Of a DNA stretch of 24,811 nucleotides, positions 1 through 8,744 are shown piece by piece (within the stretch, counting starts at the first letter, position 1; every line of letters starts with the position of its first letter). Position numbers and translations under genes: made by a program. This DNA comes from Pseudomonadota bacterium (GTDB lineage: Bacteria > Pseudomonadota > Alphaproteobacteria > Sphingomonadales > Sphingomonadaceae). The DNA is taken from contig JAEWIL010000023.1 in the NCBI GenBank assembly GCA_023387085.1, forward strand, positions 1 through 24,811. The letters are read 5' to 3'. The notes under the pieces are model-generated. The model worked only from the letters and a program-made list of their open reading frames with translations, searched no databases and was not told the origin of the DNA.

Positions 1-737
1 AGCCGGTACTGGAAGCTCAAGGTCAGCGAATTCGCGACCTGTCCCGGCTCGACGGGCGTCGCCTTGCCCGCGGCGTCCATCGCCTGAACGCGGACCATCG
101 GCATCGGCGGCTGCGGGCCGCCAAAGCTGCCTTCGCTGATCGATACCAGCTCGGCACCGCGATAGCCCGCGAGCCGCGCATAATCGGCCGCTTTCGCTTC
201 GGCTTCCTTGATCGCCGCACCGCGCGCACCGACAAGCTGTGCGTCGGGGTCTTTCATTCCGAACCACGGACCATCGACGTTGGTGCCGCCCGCCGCGACC
301 AGCGCGTCGAGCAGCGGCCCGATATCGTCGATCTTCGGCGTCGTCGCGCGCACCGTGTTCGAAACCTGATAGCCAAGGAAACGCGGCGGCTGGCCGTCGC
401 CACGGTTGTTATAGTCGTACTGCGGCGACAGGTTGATGCCGCTCGTCTGGATATCCTCGGCCTTGATCCCGCGCGCCTTTGCGGCGGCGATCAGCTTGTC
501 CATCGCGGCAGCATTGGCGCGCATCGCCTCGACCGCGGTCGGGGCGGTCGTCGTGACACCGGCTCCGACGGTCGCTTGGTCGGGACGCGAACGCACTTCC
601 TGGCTGACGCTGAACGAAAGAATGGGTCCCTGCACCGTAGCTGTCGTCACCGTCGATCCTCCCTGCTGGGCAGTGGCGGGCACGGCCGCCATCAGCGCGA
701 TACCGGCAGCCATAGCGGTGAGCATTTGCTTCGTCAT
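1..737 (-). CDS. SIMPL-domain (DUF541) periplasmic protein, 3' end cut by window edge
   Basis: About 245 N-terminal residues are visible; the stop lies beyond the left edge. The ATG at 737 follows an AGGAG Shine-Dalgarno and opens a signal peptide (MTKQMLTAMAAGIALMAAVPATAQ), so the product should be exported to the periplasm. The mature part carries SIMPL features: an opening strand (ILSFSVSQEVRSRPDQA), a helix with a run of Ala and Lys (KLIAAAKARGIKAEDIQTSG), then the YQVSNTVRATT strand and a helix of the type AIKEAEAKAADYARLAGY. SIMPL proteins such as BP26 and YggE assemble into rings. YggE is linked to oxidative stress tolerance, but the biochemical role is unknown. It is divergent from the ABC-F gene across a 134-bp shared upstream region. 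The family call is firm, the function is not. Confidence 0.88.
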   Translation of the reverse strand, partial: MTKQMLTAMAAGIALMAAVPATAQQGGSTVTTATVQGPILSFSVSQEVRSRPDQATVGAGVTTTAPTAVEAMRANAAAMDKLIAAAKARGIKAEDIQTSGINLSPQYDYNNRGDGQPPRFLGYQVSNTVRATTPKIDDIGPLLDALVAAGGTNVDGPWFGMKDPDAQLVGARGAAIKEAEAKAADYARLAGYRGAELVSISEGSFGGPQPPMPMVRVQAMDAAGKATPVEPGQVANSLTLSFQYR

Positions 738-871
738 TTCATTCTCCTGTGGACCGGAGTTCCGGCCGTTCGTGATGGCCACTCCGTAACGCTGACGGAG
801 CAAACCCGTTCCGGCCTTTGCCCTTACAGCGCTTGCATGATGCTGAACGTGTCGGTAGCGCGCCGTTCATC

Positions 872-2653
872 ATGGCAGCACCCATTCTTTCCTATGAAGG
901 CCTCGGTCTGGTCCAGGGCAGCGGTTGGCTGTTTCAGGATCTCGACATCTATGTCGGCGCGCGCGACCGGCTCGCGCTGATCGGCCGCAATGGCGCCGGC
1001 AAGACGACACTGCTCAAGTTGCTCGCGAACCGCATCGACGCCGACAAGGGCAAACGCACCATCGTCCCCGGCACCCATGTCGTGATGCTCGAACAGGAGC
1101 CCGACCTGTCAGCGTTCGAGACGCTGATGGACTTCGCGACGTCGGGCGCCGACGCCCCCGCCGAGCATGACGTCGCGGCGATCGCCGACCAGCTCGGCAT
1201 CGACATGAGCCGCACCGCCGCCAGCGCCTCGGGCGGCGAACGCCGCCGCGCCGCGATCGCCCGCGCGCTCGCGCAGAACCCCGACGTGCTGCTGCTCGAC
1301 GAGCCAACCAACCATCTGGATCTCGCCGCGATCGACTGGCTCGAAAACTGGCTCGCGCGCTACACCGGCGCCTTCGTCGTCATCAGCCACGACCGCACGT
1401 TTCTCACCCGCCTGACGCGCCAGACCTTGTGGCTCGACCGCGGCAGCATCCGCCGCAAGGAGATCGGCTTCGGCGGCTTCGACGAATGGACCGAAGCGGT
1501 CTTGGCCGAGGAAGCCCGCGCCGCGCAGAAACTCGATTCGAAACTGCGGCTCGAGGCGCACTGGCTCGAACGCGGCGTCACCGCGCGCCGCAAGCGCAAC
1601 CAGGGCCGCCTCGAAAAGCTCAAGGAGATGCGCGCGACCCGCGCGGCGATGATCGGCGGCCCCGGCGTCGCCAAGCTCGGACTTGCCAACGACGACGTCC
1701 GCTCGAAATCGGTGATCGTCGCCGACCATATTACCAAGCGGTTCGGCGACCGGACGATCATCAGGGACTTCGATTTCCGCGTCCAGCGCGGCGACCGCAT
1801 CGGCATCGTCGGCGCGAACGGCGCGGGCAAGTCGACGCTGCTCAAACTGCTCACCGGAGAGATCGCGCCCGACGAAGGCACGGTCACGCTTGCCCCGACC
1901 CTCGACGGTATCGTCATCGACCAGCAGCGGAGCCTCCTCGCGCCCGACAAGACGGTGCGCGACATCCTCGCCGACGGCGGCGACTGGATCGAGGTGCGCG
2001 GCGTCAAGAAACATGTCCAGGGCTATCTCAAGGATTTCCTCTTTGATCCTGCGATCGCCGAGGCGAGCGTCGGCGCGCTGTCGGGCGGCGAACGCTCGCG
2101 GCTCTTGCTGGCACGCGAGTTCGCCCGCGAATCGAACCTGCTCGTCCTCGACGAGCCCACGAACGACCTCGACCTCGAAACGCTCGACCTCTTGCAGGAA
2201 GTCATCGCCGATTATGAGGGCACCGTCCTCCTCGTCAGCCACGACCGCGACTTCCTCGACCGCACCGTCACCGTGACCCTCGGCCTCGATGGATCGGGCA
2301 AGGTCGATATCGTCGCGGGCGGCTATGCCGACTGGGAAGCGAAGCGCGTGAAGCCCGTCGCCACGAAGGCGAAGACCGCAACCGGCGAAACCACGCCTCC
2401 CCCGCACCCACAGGCACGCAAGAAGCTGAGCTACAAGGACCAGCGCGATTACGACCTGCTGCCGGCCCGCATCGAAGCGATCGAAGCCGAAATGGCGAAG
2501 ATTGAAATTGAACTTTCCGACGGCAGCCTCTTCGCGCGCGACAACGCGCGCTTCAACGCGCTGACCGGCAGGCTCGACACGCTGCGCGACGAAAAGGCGG
2601 CGGCGGAGGACCGCTGGCTGACGCTGGCTGAAGAGGTTGAAGCGCTGGGCTAG
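872..2653 (+). CDS. uup: ABC-F family ATPase, Uup-like
   Basis: This is a soluble protein of 593 residues with two ABC ATPase domains and no membrane segments. ABC-F proteins act on ribosomes or nucleic acids rather than in transport. Domain 1 has Walker A GRNGAGKT (38-45), signature SGGERRR and Walker B with DEPTNHLD (D143, E144). Domain 2 has GANGAGKST (from 314), LSGGERSR and DEPTNDLD (D427, E428). The NDLD form in the second domain and the C-terminal helical tail of about 80 residues after a Pro/Lys-rich linker are typical of Uup, which affects transposon excision and ribosome function. I chose the ATG at 872 (MAAPILSYEGLGL) because the first beta strand of the domain begins there; the open frame reaches back to 818 but that extension looks non-coding. 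EttA or another ABC-F paralogue is the alternative. Confidence 0.9.
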   Translation: MAAPILSYEGLGLVQGSGWLFQDLDIYVGARDRLALIGRNGAGKTTLLKLLANRIDADKGKRTIVPGTHVVMLEQEPDLSAFETLMDFATSGADAPAEHDVAAIADQLGIDMSRTAASASGGERRRAAIARALAQNPDVLLLDEPTNHLDLAAIDWLENWLARYTGAFVVISHDRTFLTRLTRQTLWLDRGSIRRKEIGFGGFDEWTEAVLAEEARAAQKLDSKLRLEAHWLERGVTARRKRNQGRLEKLKEMRATRAAMIGGPGVAKLGLANDDVRSKSVIVADHITKRFGDRTIIRDFDFRVQRGDRIGIVGANGAGKSTLLKLLTGEIAPDEGTVTLAPTLDGIVIDQQRSLLAPDKTVRDILADGGDWIEVRGVKKHVQGYLKDFLFDPAIAEASVGALSGGERSRLLLAREFARESNLLVLDEPTNDLDLETLDLLQEVIADYEGTVLLVSHDRDFLDRTVTVTLGLDGSGKVDIVAGGYADWEAKRVKPVATKAKTATGETTPPPHPQARKKLSYKDQRDYDLLPARIEAIEAEMAKIEIELSDGSLFARDNARFNALTGRLDTLRDEKAAAEDRWLTLAEEVEALG

Positions 2654-2714
2654 CCTCCCGTTCCCTCTTGGCACGCCATCGGAAATCGAACATGTCGTGG
2701 CCAAGGGGAATAAC

Positions 2715-3212
2715 ATGACGAATGACGATAGTCGGCCTGAGTTGCACGGCGTGAGCGGATGGCTTGGATTCCTCGTTGTCGTTCTCGGCATCCTTTCACC
2801 GGCGCGCATGTTAATCCATGCAGTTGGAAACATCCGAGAGATCGCCATCCTCGGTCAGATGCTCGGCCCTAACACTTCGACTTATATTCCTTTCAGCTGG
2901 GGATTGGTCGCCGTGTCGGCCGCTGGCTCGATCTTTCTGGCATATCGACTGCTGGCGGTTCATCGCTGGTCATCGGTCGGAATCGTCATCACGGGCCTCT
3001 GGTGCCTTGCTCTGCTCCCCTCGCTGATCGACGCGGTCGTTAGTTCGATTCTTTTCCCCGAGTTCGCCGGAGCGATGATACCCGAAGCCCTGTCATCCGC
3101 CGCTAGATCGAGCATTTCAGCTGCACTCTGGACCGCTTATCTCGTAAAATCGAAGCGCGTGGCGAACACTTACATAACGGACGCCGACGAAACGCGGCGT
3201 GTCTTCGGCTGA
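2715..3212 (+). CDS. DUF2569-like membrane protein
   Basis: A 165-residue protein with an ATG at 2715 preceded by AAGGGGAA. The N-terminus reads ...LHGVSGWLGFLVVVLGILSP, matching the start of DUF2569 proteins, where a GVGGWL motif leads into the first membrane helix. About four hydrophobic segments are visible, near residues 14-34, 58-80, 84-105 and 128-145. Codons are less GC-biased than those of its neighbours, with more A/T-ending codons, which could mean weak expression or more recent arrival. It follows uup by 61 bp and ends 4 bp before the convergent DUF6456 gene. No function is known for the family. Confidence 0.7.
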   Translation: MTNDDSRPELHGVSGWLGFLVVVLGILSPARMLIHAVGNIREIAILGQMLGPNTSTYIPFSWGLVAVSAAGSIFLAYRLLAVHRWSSVGIVITGLWCLALLPSLIDAVVSSILFPEFAGAMIPEALSSAARSSISAALWTAYLVKSKRVANTYITDADETRRVFG

Positions 3213-3216
3213 TGCC

Positions 3217-3699
3217 TCACCCCACCCCGTAAAATCGCGCCAGCCGGTCGAGCGCCAGCCCCAGCACCAGCTTTCCCGAGCGCGCAGGCCACCCCATCGC
3301 CTTCTCGGCGCCGCCGAGCGCCTCGCCCGCGCAAATCACGCGCCAGCAGATGTCGGCGAGCCCCGGCCCGACATAGTCGACTGCGGCGTGAAAGCGCCGG
3401 CGCGCGTCGATACGCGCCAGCGACGCATCGCTTGCCCGGGCGCCGCCACGTCCCTTCGCCGGTGGCGCCGCATCCCAGCGCATTGTCACCCGCGCCGCGA
3501 GGCCCGCCCGCTCATAATCGGCACGCAGCCGTTCGCCCGCCCGCAATTGCCCCGGTGTCAGCATCCCGCGCGATGCCAGCCACGCGATCGGACTCTCGGC
3601 CACATTCACCGTTACATGCCGCATCACCTGCGGCCCGGCTTTGCCCGGATCGAGTCGGTCGTCGGGATGGATGCGCGTTTCAAGGCGACGTGCGGTCAT
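3217..3699 (-). CDS. DUF6456 domain protein
   Basis: A basic 160-residue protein. The C-terminal half shows the DUF6456 pattern: ASRGMLTPGQLRAGERLRAD, a later stretch with DARRRFHAAVDYVGPGLAD, and a closing GWPARSGKLVLGLALDRLARFYG. Alphaproteobacterial members often carry helix-turn-helix elements and are thought to bind DNA, but the function is unproven. The ATG at 3699 has GCAGGAG 6-7 bases upstream; an in-frame ATG at 3720 is less likely because it would place the Shine-Dalgarno inside the gene. It is divergent from the XRE-type regulator at 3788, and the two share an AT-rich 88-bp region, which suggests joint regulation. Confidence 0.72.
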   Translation of the reverse strand: MTARRLETRIHPDDRLDPGKAGPQVMRHVTVNVAESPIAWLASRGMLTPGQLRAGERLRADYERAGLAARVTMRWDAAPPAKGRGGARASDASLARIDARRRFHAAVDYVGPGLADICWRVICAGEALGGAEKAMGWPARSGKLVLGLALDRLARFYGVG

Positions 3700-3727
3700 G
3701 CGATTCTCCTGCAACTGCATGACCGGC

Positions 3728-3775
3728 TTGACATTGGAATATTTTGTAGGAAAGAGAAAACCGATTTGGTTATTT
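3728..3775. promoter_or_regulatory. AT-rich divergent control region
   Basis: This stretch is much richer in A/T than its surroundings. It holds a perfect -35 hexamer TTGACA on the plus strand at 3728-3733 and the small dyad AACC-GATTT-GGTT at about 3759-3771. No convincing -10 sits 17 bases downstream, so exact promoter positions are open. It separates the DUF6456 gene from the XRE-type regulator and is the natural place for autoregulation. Confidence 0.35.
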
Positions 3776-3787
3776 GAAGGTCCTGCG

Positions 3788-4348
3788 ATGATCAACAGCA
3801 TCCGCGCCGTGCGCCGTGCCAAGGGTTTGACGCTCGAGGAGGTCGGGCTGCGGTGTGACCCGCCCACGACGGCGCAGACCATAGGCCGCCTCGAAACCGG
3901 CACACGCACGCTGTCGCTCGGCTGGATGAACCGCATTGCCAAGGCACTCGGCGTCGAGGCCGCGGACCTTGTCCAGTTGCCGCAGGATACGCAACTCACC
4001 ATCACCGCGCTCCTCGGCGCCGAAGGCGCGCAGGCACCGACGCGCGTCGAACAGGCGCTTACCGCCCGCCCCGGCGAGGATATGGTGGCGGTGCGCGTCA
4101 CCTCCTCGATCGGCGATTATCGCGCGGGAGACGAAATCTGGTGCCGCCGGATCGAGCGCGACTGGACCTCGGCGCTCAACCGCGATCTCCTTGTGCCCCG
4201 TCCGGCCGGCCGCTTCTTCTTCGCGCGGCTGCTCAACGTCGACGGCGAGAAGCTCCACCTGCTTCCGCTCGGGACCGGCCAGCGCCAGCAGGTCGTCAGC
4301 AATCCGCCATGGGCCGCGGTTGCCGTCCGCCTTATCCGCACACTCTAG
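3788..4348 (+). CDS. XRE-family transcriptional regulator with S24-like C-terminal domain
   Basis: A 186-residue protein. Residues 1-62 form a Cro/C1-type helix-turn-helix: RAVRRAKGLTLEEVG, then TTAQTIGRLETGTR and a closing IAKALGVEAADLVQL. Residues from about 95 on (MVAVRVTSSIGDYRAGDEIW ... PAGRFFFARLLN) resemble the beta fold of S24/LexA-type domains. The Ser usually found in a GDSM context and the Lys of a VKRL context are not present, so autoproteolysis looks impossible. The ATG at 3788 follows GAAGG at a good distance; the frame is open upstream (ATG at 3719), but that would code through the AT-rich control region. Its TAG is followed immediately by the GTG of a glycosyltransferase, so the two are probably co-transcribed. 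The target is unknown. Confidence 0.75.
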   Translation: MINSIRAVRRAKGLTLEEVGLRCDPPTTAQTIGRLETGTRTLSLGWMNRIAKALGVEAADLVQLPQDTQLTITALLGAEGAQAPTRVEQALTARPGEDMVAVRVTSSIGDYRAGDEIWCRRIERDWTSALNRDLLVPRPAGRFFFARLLNVDGEKLHLLPLGTGQRQQVVSNPPWAAVAVRLIRTL

Positions 4349-5524
4349 GTGCCCGCCGACAGCCCTCTGCGCGTCCTGTCGATCGCGACGCTCTTTCCCG
4401 ACGTCGCGCGGCCGAACTTCGGCCTCTTCGTCGAACGGAGCCTGCGCGCGCTCGCTGCGCAACCGGGCATCGAACTCACCATCGTCGCCCCGCTGGGCCT
4501 TCCTCCCTTTCCGCTCTCGCTGCACGGGCGCTATCGGTCGCTTCGCAACCTGCCCGAACGCGAGACATGGAACGGCCTCACCATCCTCCGCCCGCGCTTC
4601 ACGCTGATCCCCCGCTACGGCGCGCGCTTCAATCCCGCCCGAATTGCCGGCGCCGTTCTCTCTGCGGTGCAAGGCCGGTCCTTCGACGTCGTCGATGCCC
4701 AGTTCTTCTATCCCGACGGTCCCGCCGCGATGCACGTGGCGAGGGCCCTCGACCTGCCCTTTTCGGTCAAGGCGCGCGGCGCCGACATCAACCATTTCGG
4801 CCATGATCGGGCGACAAAGGCGCAAGTGCTTGCGGCCGCAAGGCGCGCGGCCGGCCTGCTTGCGGTTTCCGAATCGATGCGCGGCGAGATGGCCGAAATC
4901 GGGATCGATCCGGCAAAAATCGCGGTTCATTATACGGGTATCGATCGGGATCGTTTTCATCCCGGCGACCGCGCGGCCGCACGGGCCACGCTCGGCATGG
5001 GCGAAGCGCCGGCGATCCTCACCGTCGGCGCGCTGATACCGCGCAAGGGCCAGGCGCTCGTCATCGAGGCACTGCCGGCCCTCCCCGACGTTCATTATTG
5101 GCTTGCCGGCGCGGGCGCGGAGGAGGGCCGCTACCGTGCGCTTGCCAACCGGCTCGGTGTCGCAGGCCGCGTCCACTTCATGGGCGCGGTTGCGAACGCC
5201 GACCTGCCGCAACTCTACCGCGCCGTCGATGCCGTCGTGATGCCTTCGGCCAGCGAGGGCCTCGCCAATGCGTGGGTCGAGGCACTCGCCTGCGGGACGC
5301 CGATCGTCATCAGCAACGCGGGCGGCGCAGCCGAACTCGTCACCTCGCCGGTCGCCGGCCGGATCGCGGAGCGGACGCCGGGGGCGATCGCCCAAGCGGT
5401 TCGCGGGATCCTGGCGGTCCCGCCGTCAACCGCGGACGTCGCCGCAACCCTTGCGGGACGCTTCGACTGGGACCGTAATGGCCGCGAGCTGGCGGACCAT
5501 CTCCGTCGCTGCGCCAGCCGTTAG
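4349..5524 (+). CDS. GT4-family glycosyltransferase, TuaC-like
   Basis: A 391-residue cytoplasmic, retaining, GT-B fold glycosyltransferase. The N-terminal domain opens with RVLSIATLFPDVARPNFGLFV, as in TuaC-type enzymes of teichuronic acid and exopolysaccharide synthesis. The C-terminal domain has ILTVGALIPRKGQALVIEAL and the GT4 EX7E motif in SEGLANAWVEALACGTP (E303, E311). The GTG start touches the stop of the regulator gene and has no clear Shine-Dalgarno, which points to translation coupled to the upstream frame; no in-frame ATG lies near the N-terminus. It converges on secF with a 4-bp gap. Donor and acceptor sugars cannot be told from sequence, and there is no polysaccharide cluster around it. 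Confidence 0.85.
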   Translation: MPADSPLRVLSIATLFPDVARPNFGLFVERSLRALAAQPGIELTIVAPLGLPPFPLSLHGRYRSLRNLPERETWNGLTILRPRFTLIPRYGARFNPARIAGAVLSAVQGRSFDVVDAQFFYPDGPAAMHVARALDLPFSVKARGADINHFGHDRATKAQVLAAARRAAGLLAVSESMRGEMAEIGIDPAKIAVHYTGIDRDRFHPGDRAAARATLGMGEAPAILTVGALIPRKGQALVIEALPALPDVHYWLAGAGAEEGRYRALANRLGVAGRVHFMGAVANADLPQLYRAVDAVVMPSASEGLANAWVEALACGTPIVISNAGGAAELVTSPVAGRIAERTPGAIAQAVRGILAVPPSTADVAATLAGRFDWDRNGRELADHLRRCASR

Positions 5525-5528
5525 CCCA

Positions 5529-6509
5529 TTACACCACCGCTCCGTCGTCCTTGCGCGTGATGCGCTCGGCGCCTTCGGTCGCGGCGGTCGTGCGCGGAAT
5601 GAAGCTCTGCGGACCGACCTTCAGCCACACCAGCACCGGCGTCGACATCAGGATCGACGAATAGGTGCCGACGAACACGCCGAACAGCATCGCGGCGGTG
5701 AAGCCGAAGATCACGTCGGGGCCGAAGATCAGCAGCATCGCCAGCGCGAGCATCACCGACACGCTGGTCATCACCGTGCGCGACAGCGTTTCGTTGATGC
5801 TGAGATTGAGCAGCGGCACGATCTCCATCTTGCGGTATTTTTTCAGATTTTCGCGCACACGGTCGTACACGACGATCGTGTCGTTGAGCGAATAGCCGAC
5901 AATGGTCAGCAGCGCGGCAATGCTGTTCAGGTCGAACTGCAACTGCGTGACCGCGAAGAAGCCAAAGGTCAGCGCGACCTCGTGGAACAGGCGGCCGAGC
6001 GCGCCCACACCGAACTGCCATTCGAAGCGGATCCAGATATAGATCGAAATGCCGAGCATCGCGAGCGCCAGGCTGAGCGCGCCGGTCTGGATGAGCTCGC
6101 CCGAGACCTTGCCCGACACGGTTTCGACCGACCCGGTGTGCGCGGTCGGAAAGGCCGCCTTGATGCCTGCGACCAGCTGCTTGCCGGCGCGGTCGGCGAC
6201 CGTCTTGTCGCCTTCGGGAAGCGCGGTGCGGATCGACACCGCCTTGTCCGAACCGAACTGCTGGATCGTCGGTTCGCCAAGGCCGATGTGGCTGACCTTC
6301 TCGCGAATCTCGTCGATCGGCGGCATCGCTCCGGGGAATTCGACGCGAACCGACTGGCCACCGACGAAATCGACGCCGAGGTTGAGCCCCTTGACCGCGA
6401 CGAGCGCGATCGAGATCGCGACGAGGATGAAGCTCATCGCCGAAGCAAGCTTGCGCCACTTCAGAAAGTCGATGTTCGTGTCGTCGGGGACGAGTTTCAG
6501 CAAACGCAT
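5529..6509 (-). CDS. secF: Protein-export membrane protein SecF
   Basis: A 326-residue inner-membrane protein that works with SecD and YajC to use the proton gradient to finish translocation through SecYEG. It has an N-terminal membrane helix (about 23-39), the hallmark LGVDFVGGQSVRVEF just after it, a periplasmic domain, and five C-terminal helices including the SLNDTIVVYDRVREN motif found in SecF/RND proteins. The ATG at 6509 follows GGAAAGGACG. It lies 15 bp after secD and is the last gene of the operon, ending almost against the convergent glycosyltransferase. Length and motifs are normal. Confidence 0.97.
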   Translation of the reverse strand: MRLLKLVPDDTNIDFLKWRKLASAMSFILVAISIALVAVKGLNLGVDFVGGQSVRVEFPGAMPPIDEIREKVSHIGLGEPTIQQFGSDKAVSIRTALPEGDKTVADRAGKQLVAGIKAAFPTAHTGSVETVSGKVSGELIQTGALSLALAMLGISIYIWIRFEWQFGVGALGRLFHEVALTFGFFAVTQLQFDLNSIAALLTIVGYSLNDTIVVYDRVRENLKKYRKMEIVPLLNLSINETLSRTVMTSVSVMLALAMLLIFGPDVIFGFTAAMLFGVFVGTYSSILMSTPVLVWLKVGPQSFIPRTTAATEGAERITRKDDGAVV

Positions 6510-6524
6510 GATGTCGTCCTTTCC

Positions 6525-8138
6525 TTAAATGGTGATCGACGCCGGGCGCGTCTTGTGCAGCCAGCGGGCCGCGAACAGGCGCGTGACGGTGACGGCGGTG
6601 AAGACGCTGGTGACGATGCCGATGGTGAGCACGACCGCGAAGCCCTTGATCGGGCCCGAGCCGAACCAGAACATCAGCGACGCGGCGATGACATTGGTGA
6701 CGTTCGCGTCGAAAATCGCGCGGCTCGCTTCGGAATAGCCGAGTTCGACGGCCTGGAACACCCGCCGCCCGCGTTTCAGCTCCTCGCGTATGCGCTCGTT
6801 GATCAGCACGTTCGCATCGACCGCCGCGCCGATCGTCAGCACGAAGCCCGCGATGCCCGGCAGCGTCAGCGTCGCGTTGAAAAACGCCATGATCGCGACG
6901 ATCAGGAAGATGTTGAAGAACAGCGCGACGTTCGCATAGATGCCGAAGCGGCCATAAACGAGGACCATCAGCGTCAGGACCGAGACGGTCGCGACGATGC
7001 CCGCGATCACGCCCTTGCGGATCGAATCGGCGCCGAGTTCTGGCGTCACCGTCCGTTCCTCGACCACCGTCATCTTGACCGGCAGCGCGCCCGAACGCAG
7101 CGAGATCGCGAGGTTGTTCGCGGTCGCGACCGAGAAGCTACCCGAAATCTGGGCGCTGCCGCCGAGGATGGGTTCGTTGATATTGGGTGCCGACAGCACG
7201 CGGCCGTCCAGAACCATCGCGAAGCGCTTGCCGACATTCTGCGCCGTCACCTTGGCGAAGGTTGCCGAACCCGCCGAATCAAAACGGATGTTGACGACCG
7301 GCTGGCCCGATTGCGCATCATAGCCCTGCTTCGCATCGAGCAATTGTTCGCCGCTGATCATGACCTGGCGGCGGAGCACCTCGAACGGTACGCCGGCGCC
7401 GGCGCCCTCGGCATAGGGGGCTATTTCGCTGCCGACGGGCACGCGGCCCGCCGCCGCCTCGTTCGGATCGGCGTTGGCATCGACCATGCGGAATTCGAGC
7501 CGCGCGGTCTTGCCGATCAGATCCTTGAGTTGCTGCGGGTCCTGCAGGCCCGGCACCTGGACGACGACACGGTCGTCGCCCTGACGAATGATCGTCGGCT
7601 CGCGCGTGCCGAGCGCGTTGACGCGCTTGTCGATAATGTCGCGCGCGGTGTCCATCGCATTGGCAATCGCCTGCTTCTGACCCGCCGCGGTCGGCGTCAG
7701 CACGATTCGCGTCGTATCGACGACGTCGATCCGCCAGTCGCGCTGGCCGGTCATGCCCGCGCCGCCCGTTTCCTTGAACAGGCGGTCGCGCGCTTCGTCG
7801 AGCTTCGCCTGGTCGCGGACGAGGAAGCTGATCTTGCCGCCCGCCGTCGACAATTCGCCGATCGCGATGTCGTCGTCCGCCCCGCGCTCGCCTCGCATCG
7901 CGGCACGCACGGTCTTTTCCATATTCGCAATCTGCGTCTTCTGCAGGTCAGCGGTGTCGGCTTCGAGCAGCAGGTGGCTGCCGCCCGCAAGGTCAAGGCC
8001 CAGATTGACCTTGATCTGCGCAAATGATGGCAGCTTGTCGAAGGTCTTTTCAGGCAGGAAACTGGGAATGGCAAAGACGATGCCGAACAGCAGGATAATG
8101 CTGATGCCGATGGTCTTCCAGCGCGGGAAATCGAGCAT
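6525..8138 (-). CDS. secD: Protein translocase subunit SecD
   Basis: A 537-residue partner of SecF in the inner membrane. It has one N-terminal helix (about 9-28), then NLGLDLAGGSHLLLEADT, a large periplasmic part with the P1 pattern (NALGTREPTIIRQGDDRVVVQ, followed by VPGLQDPQQLKDLIG), and five C-terminal helices with the SecD signature AAVDANVLINERIREE. The ATG at 8138 fits the family N-terminus MLDFPRWKT. The gene sits 53 bp downstream of yajC and 15 bp upstream of secF in the usual order, so a single transcript is likely. Nothing is missing or unusual. Confidence 0.97.
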   Translation of the reverse strand: MLDFPRWKTIGISIILLFGIVFAIPSFLPEKTFDKLPSFAQIKVNLGLDLAGGSHLLLEADTADLQKTQIANMEKTVRAAMRGERGADDDIAIGELSTAGGKISFLVRDQAKLDEARDRLFKETGGAGMTGQRDWRIDVVDTTRIVLTPTAAGQKQAIANAMDTARDIIDKRVNALGTREPTIIRQGDDRVVVQVPGLQDPQQLKDLIGKTARLEFRMVDANADPNEAAAGRVPVGSEIAPYAEGAGAGVPFEVLRRQVMISGEQLLDAKQGYDAQSGQPVVNIRFDSAGSATFAKVTAQNVGKRFAMVLDGRVLSAPNINEPILGGSAQISGSFSVATANNLAISLRSGALPVKMTVVEERTVTPELGADSIRKGVIAGIVATVSVLTLMVLVYGRFGIYANVALFFNIFLIVAIMAFFNATLTLPGIAGFVLTIGAAVDANVLINERIREELKRGRRVFQAVELGYSEASRAIFDANVTNVIAASLMFWFGSGPIKGFAVVLTIGIVTSVFTAVTVTRLFAARWLHKTRPASITI

Positions 8139-8191
8139 AGGGAAATTTCCGGTTGGTCTGGGCGCCGCCGCAACCGGCGGCGCCGGAGGCG

Positions 8192-8521
8192 TCAGTCGTT
8201 CGCGGGCTTGCCGCCGGGTGCGAGTACGTCCGAGAGCGTCGCCTTCACGACCTTGATCTTGACGCCCTGCGCGATTTCAACATCGGCGAAATCATCGTCG
8301 ACGCGCGTCACCTTGCCGACGATGCCGCCGCCGGTAACAACCTGATCGCGCGGCTTCACCGCCGCGATCTTGGCACGATGCTCCTTCGCGCGCTGCTGCT
8401 GCGGACGGATCAGGAAGAACCAGAAAACGACGAAGATCAGCAGATAGGGGACCAGCATGATGAAACCGGCGGCCCCGCCCCCGGATCCGGCCGCCTGGGT
8501 CAGAAGCAGATTGGTCGACAT
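8192..8521 (-). CDS. yajC: Sec translocon accessory subunit YajC
   Basis: A small 109-residue inner-membrane protein of the SecDF-YajC complex. A Gly-rich N-terminus leads into one membrane helix (about 19-40, GFIMLVPYLLIFVVFWFFLI), followed by the diagnostic RPQQQRAKEH and a soluble SH3-like domain (DQVVTGGGIVGKVTRVDDDF). I chose the ATG at 8521 (MSTNLLLTQAAG) because it gives the family's normal length; the open frame continues upstream to 8716 without family similarity. The Shine-Dalgarno is weak. It is the first gene of the operon. Confidence 0.94.
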   Translation of the reverse strand: MSTNLLLTQAAGSGGGAAGFIMLVPYLLIFVVFWFFLIRPQQQRAKEHRAKIAAVKPRDQVVTGGGIVGKVTRVDDDFADVEIAQGVKIKVVKATLSDVLAPGGKPAND

Positions 8522-8590
8522 GAATGAAAGACTTTCTGGTTGCAGCATCGCCCGTCCCCTCGGAACCGGCGCGCAAAATAATGGCGCGGC

Positions 8591-8618
8591 GCCTATCACG
8601 CGGGGAATTTCGACGCAA
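8591..8618 (-). promoter_or_regulatory. Candidate promoter of yajC-secD-secF
   Basis: On the minus strand a TTGCGT -35 (8613-8618) is followed 15-16 bases later by GATAGG or ATAGGC (8591-8597), about 70 bases upstream of the yajC ATG. The match is moderate. It is proposed because no other sigma-70-like pair was noticed in the 276-bp stretch between yajC and the tRNA. Confidence 0.3.
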
Positions 8619-8744
8619 CCGCTCGCTGCGAACCCTCCCCCTCGCTGGCCGGGCAGACATGGGGACATGCGCCGAGAGATCAAGACGCGCGCGGGCGATT
8701 GCTCCCGCTTGGCCATCCCGCCTTCGACTTTGCTCAGGAGAGCC

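Noticed and set aside
1109..2848. A 579-codon minus-strand frame antisense to uup
   Set aside because: It is a shadow of an ABC-F gene with both Walker motif sets intact.
3770..5395. A 541-codon minus-strand frame antisense to the regulator and glycosyltransferase
   Set aside because: The plus-strand genes carry recognisable motifs. The minus frame is rich in Arg/Asp/Gly without any domain.
5268..8027. A 919-codon plus-strand frame antisense to secF and secD
   Set aside because: The opposite strand holds unmistakable SecF and SecD. The frame begins inside the glycosyltransferase gene and has no Shine-Dalgarno or domain features.
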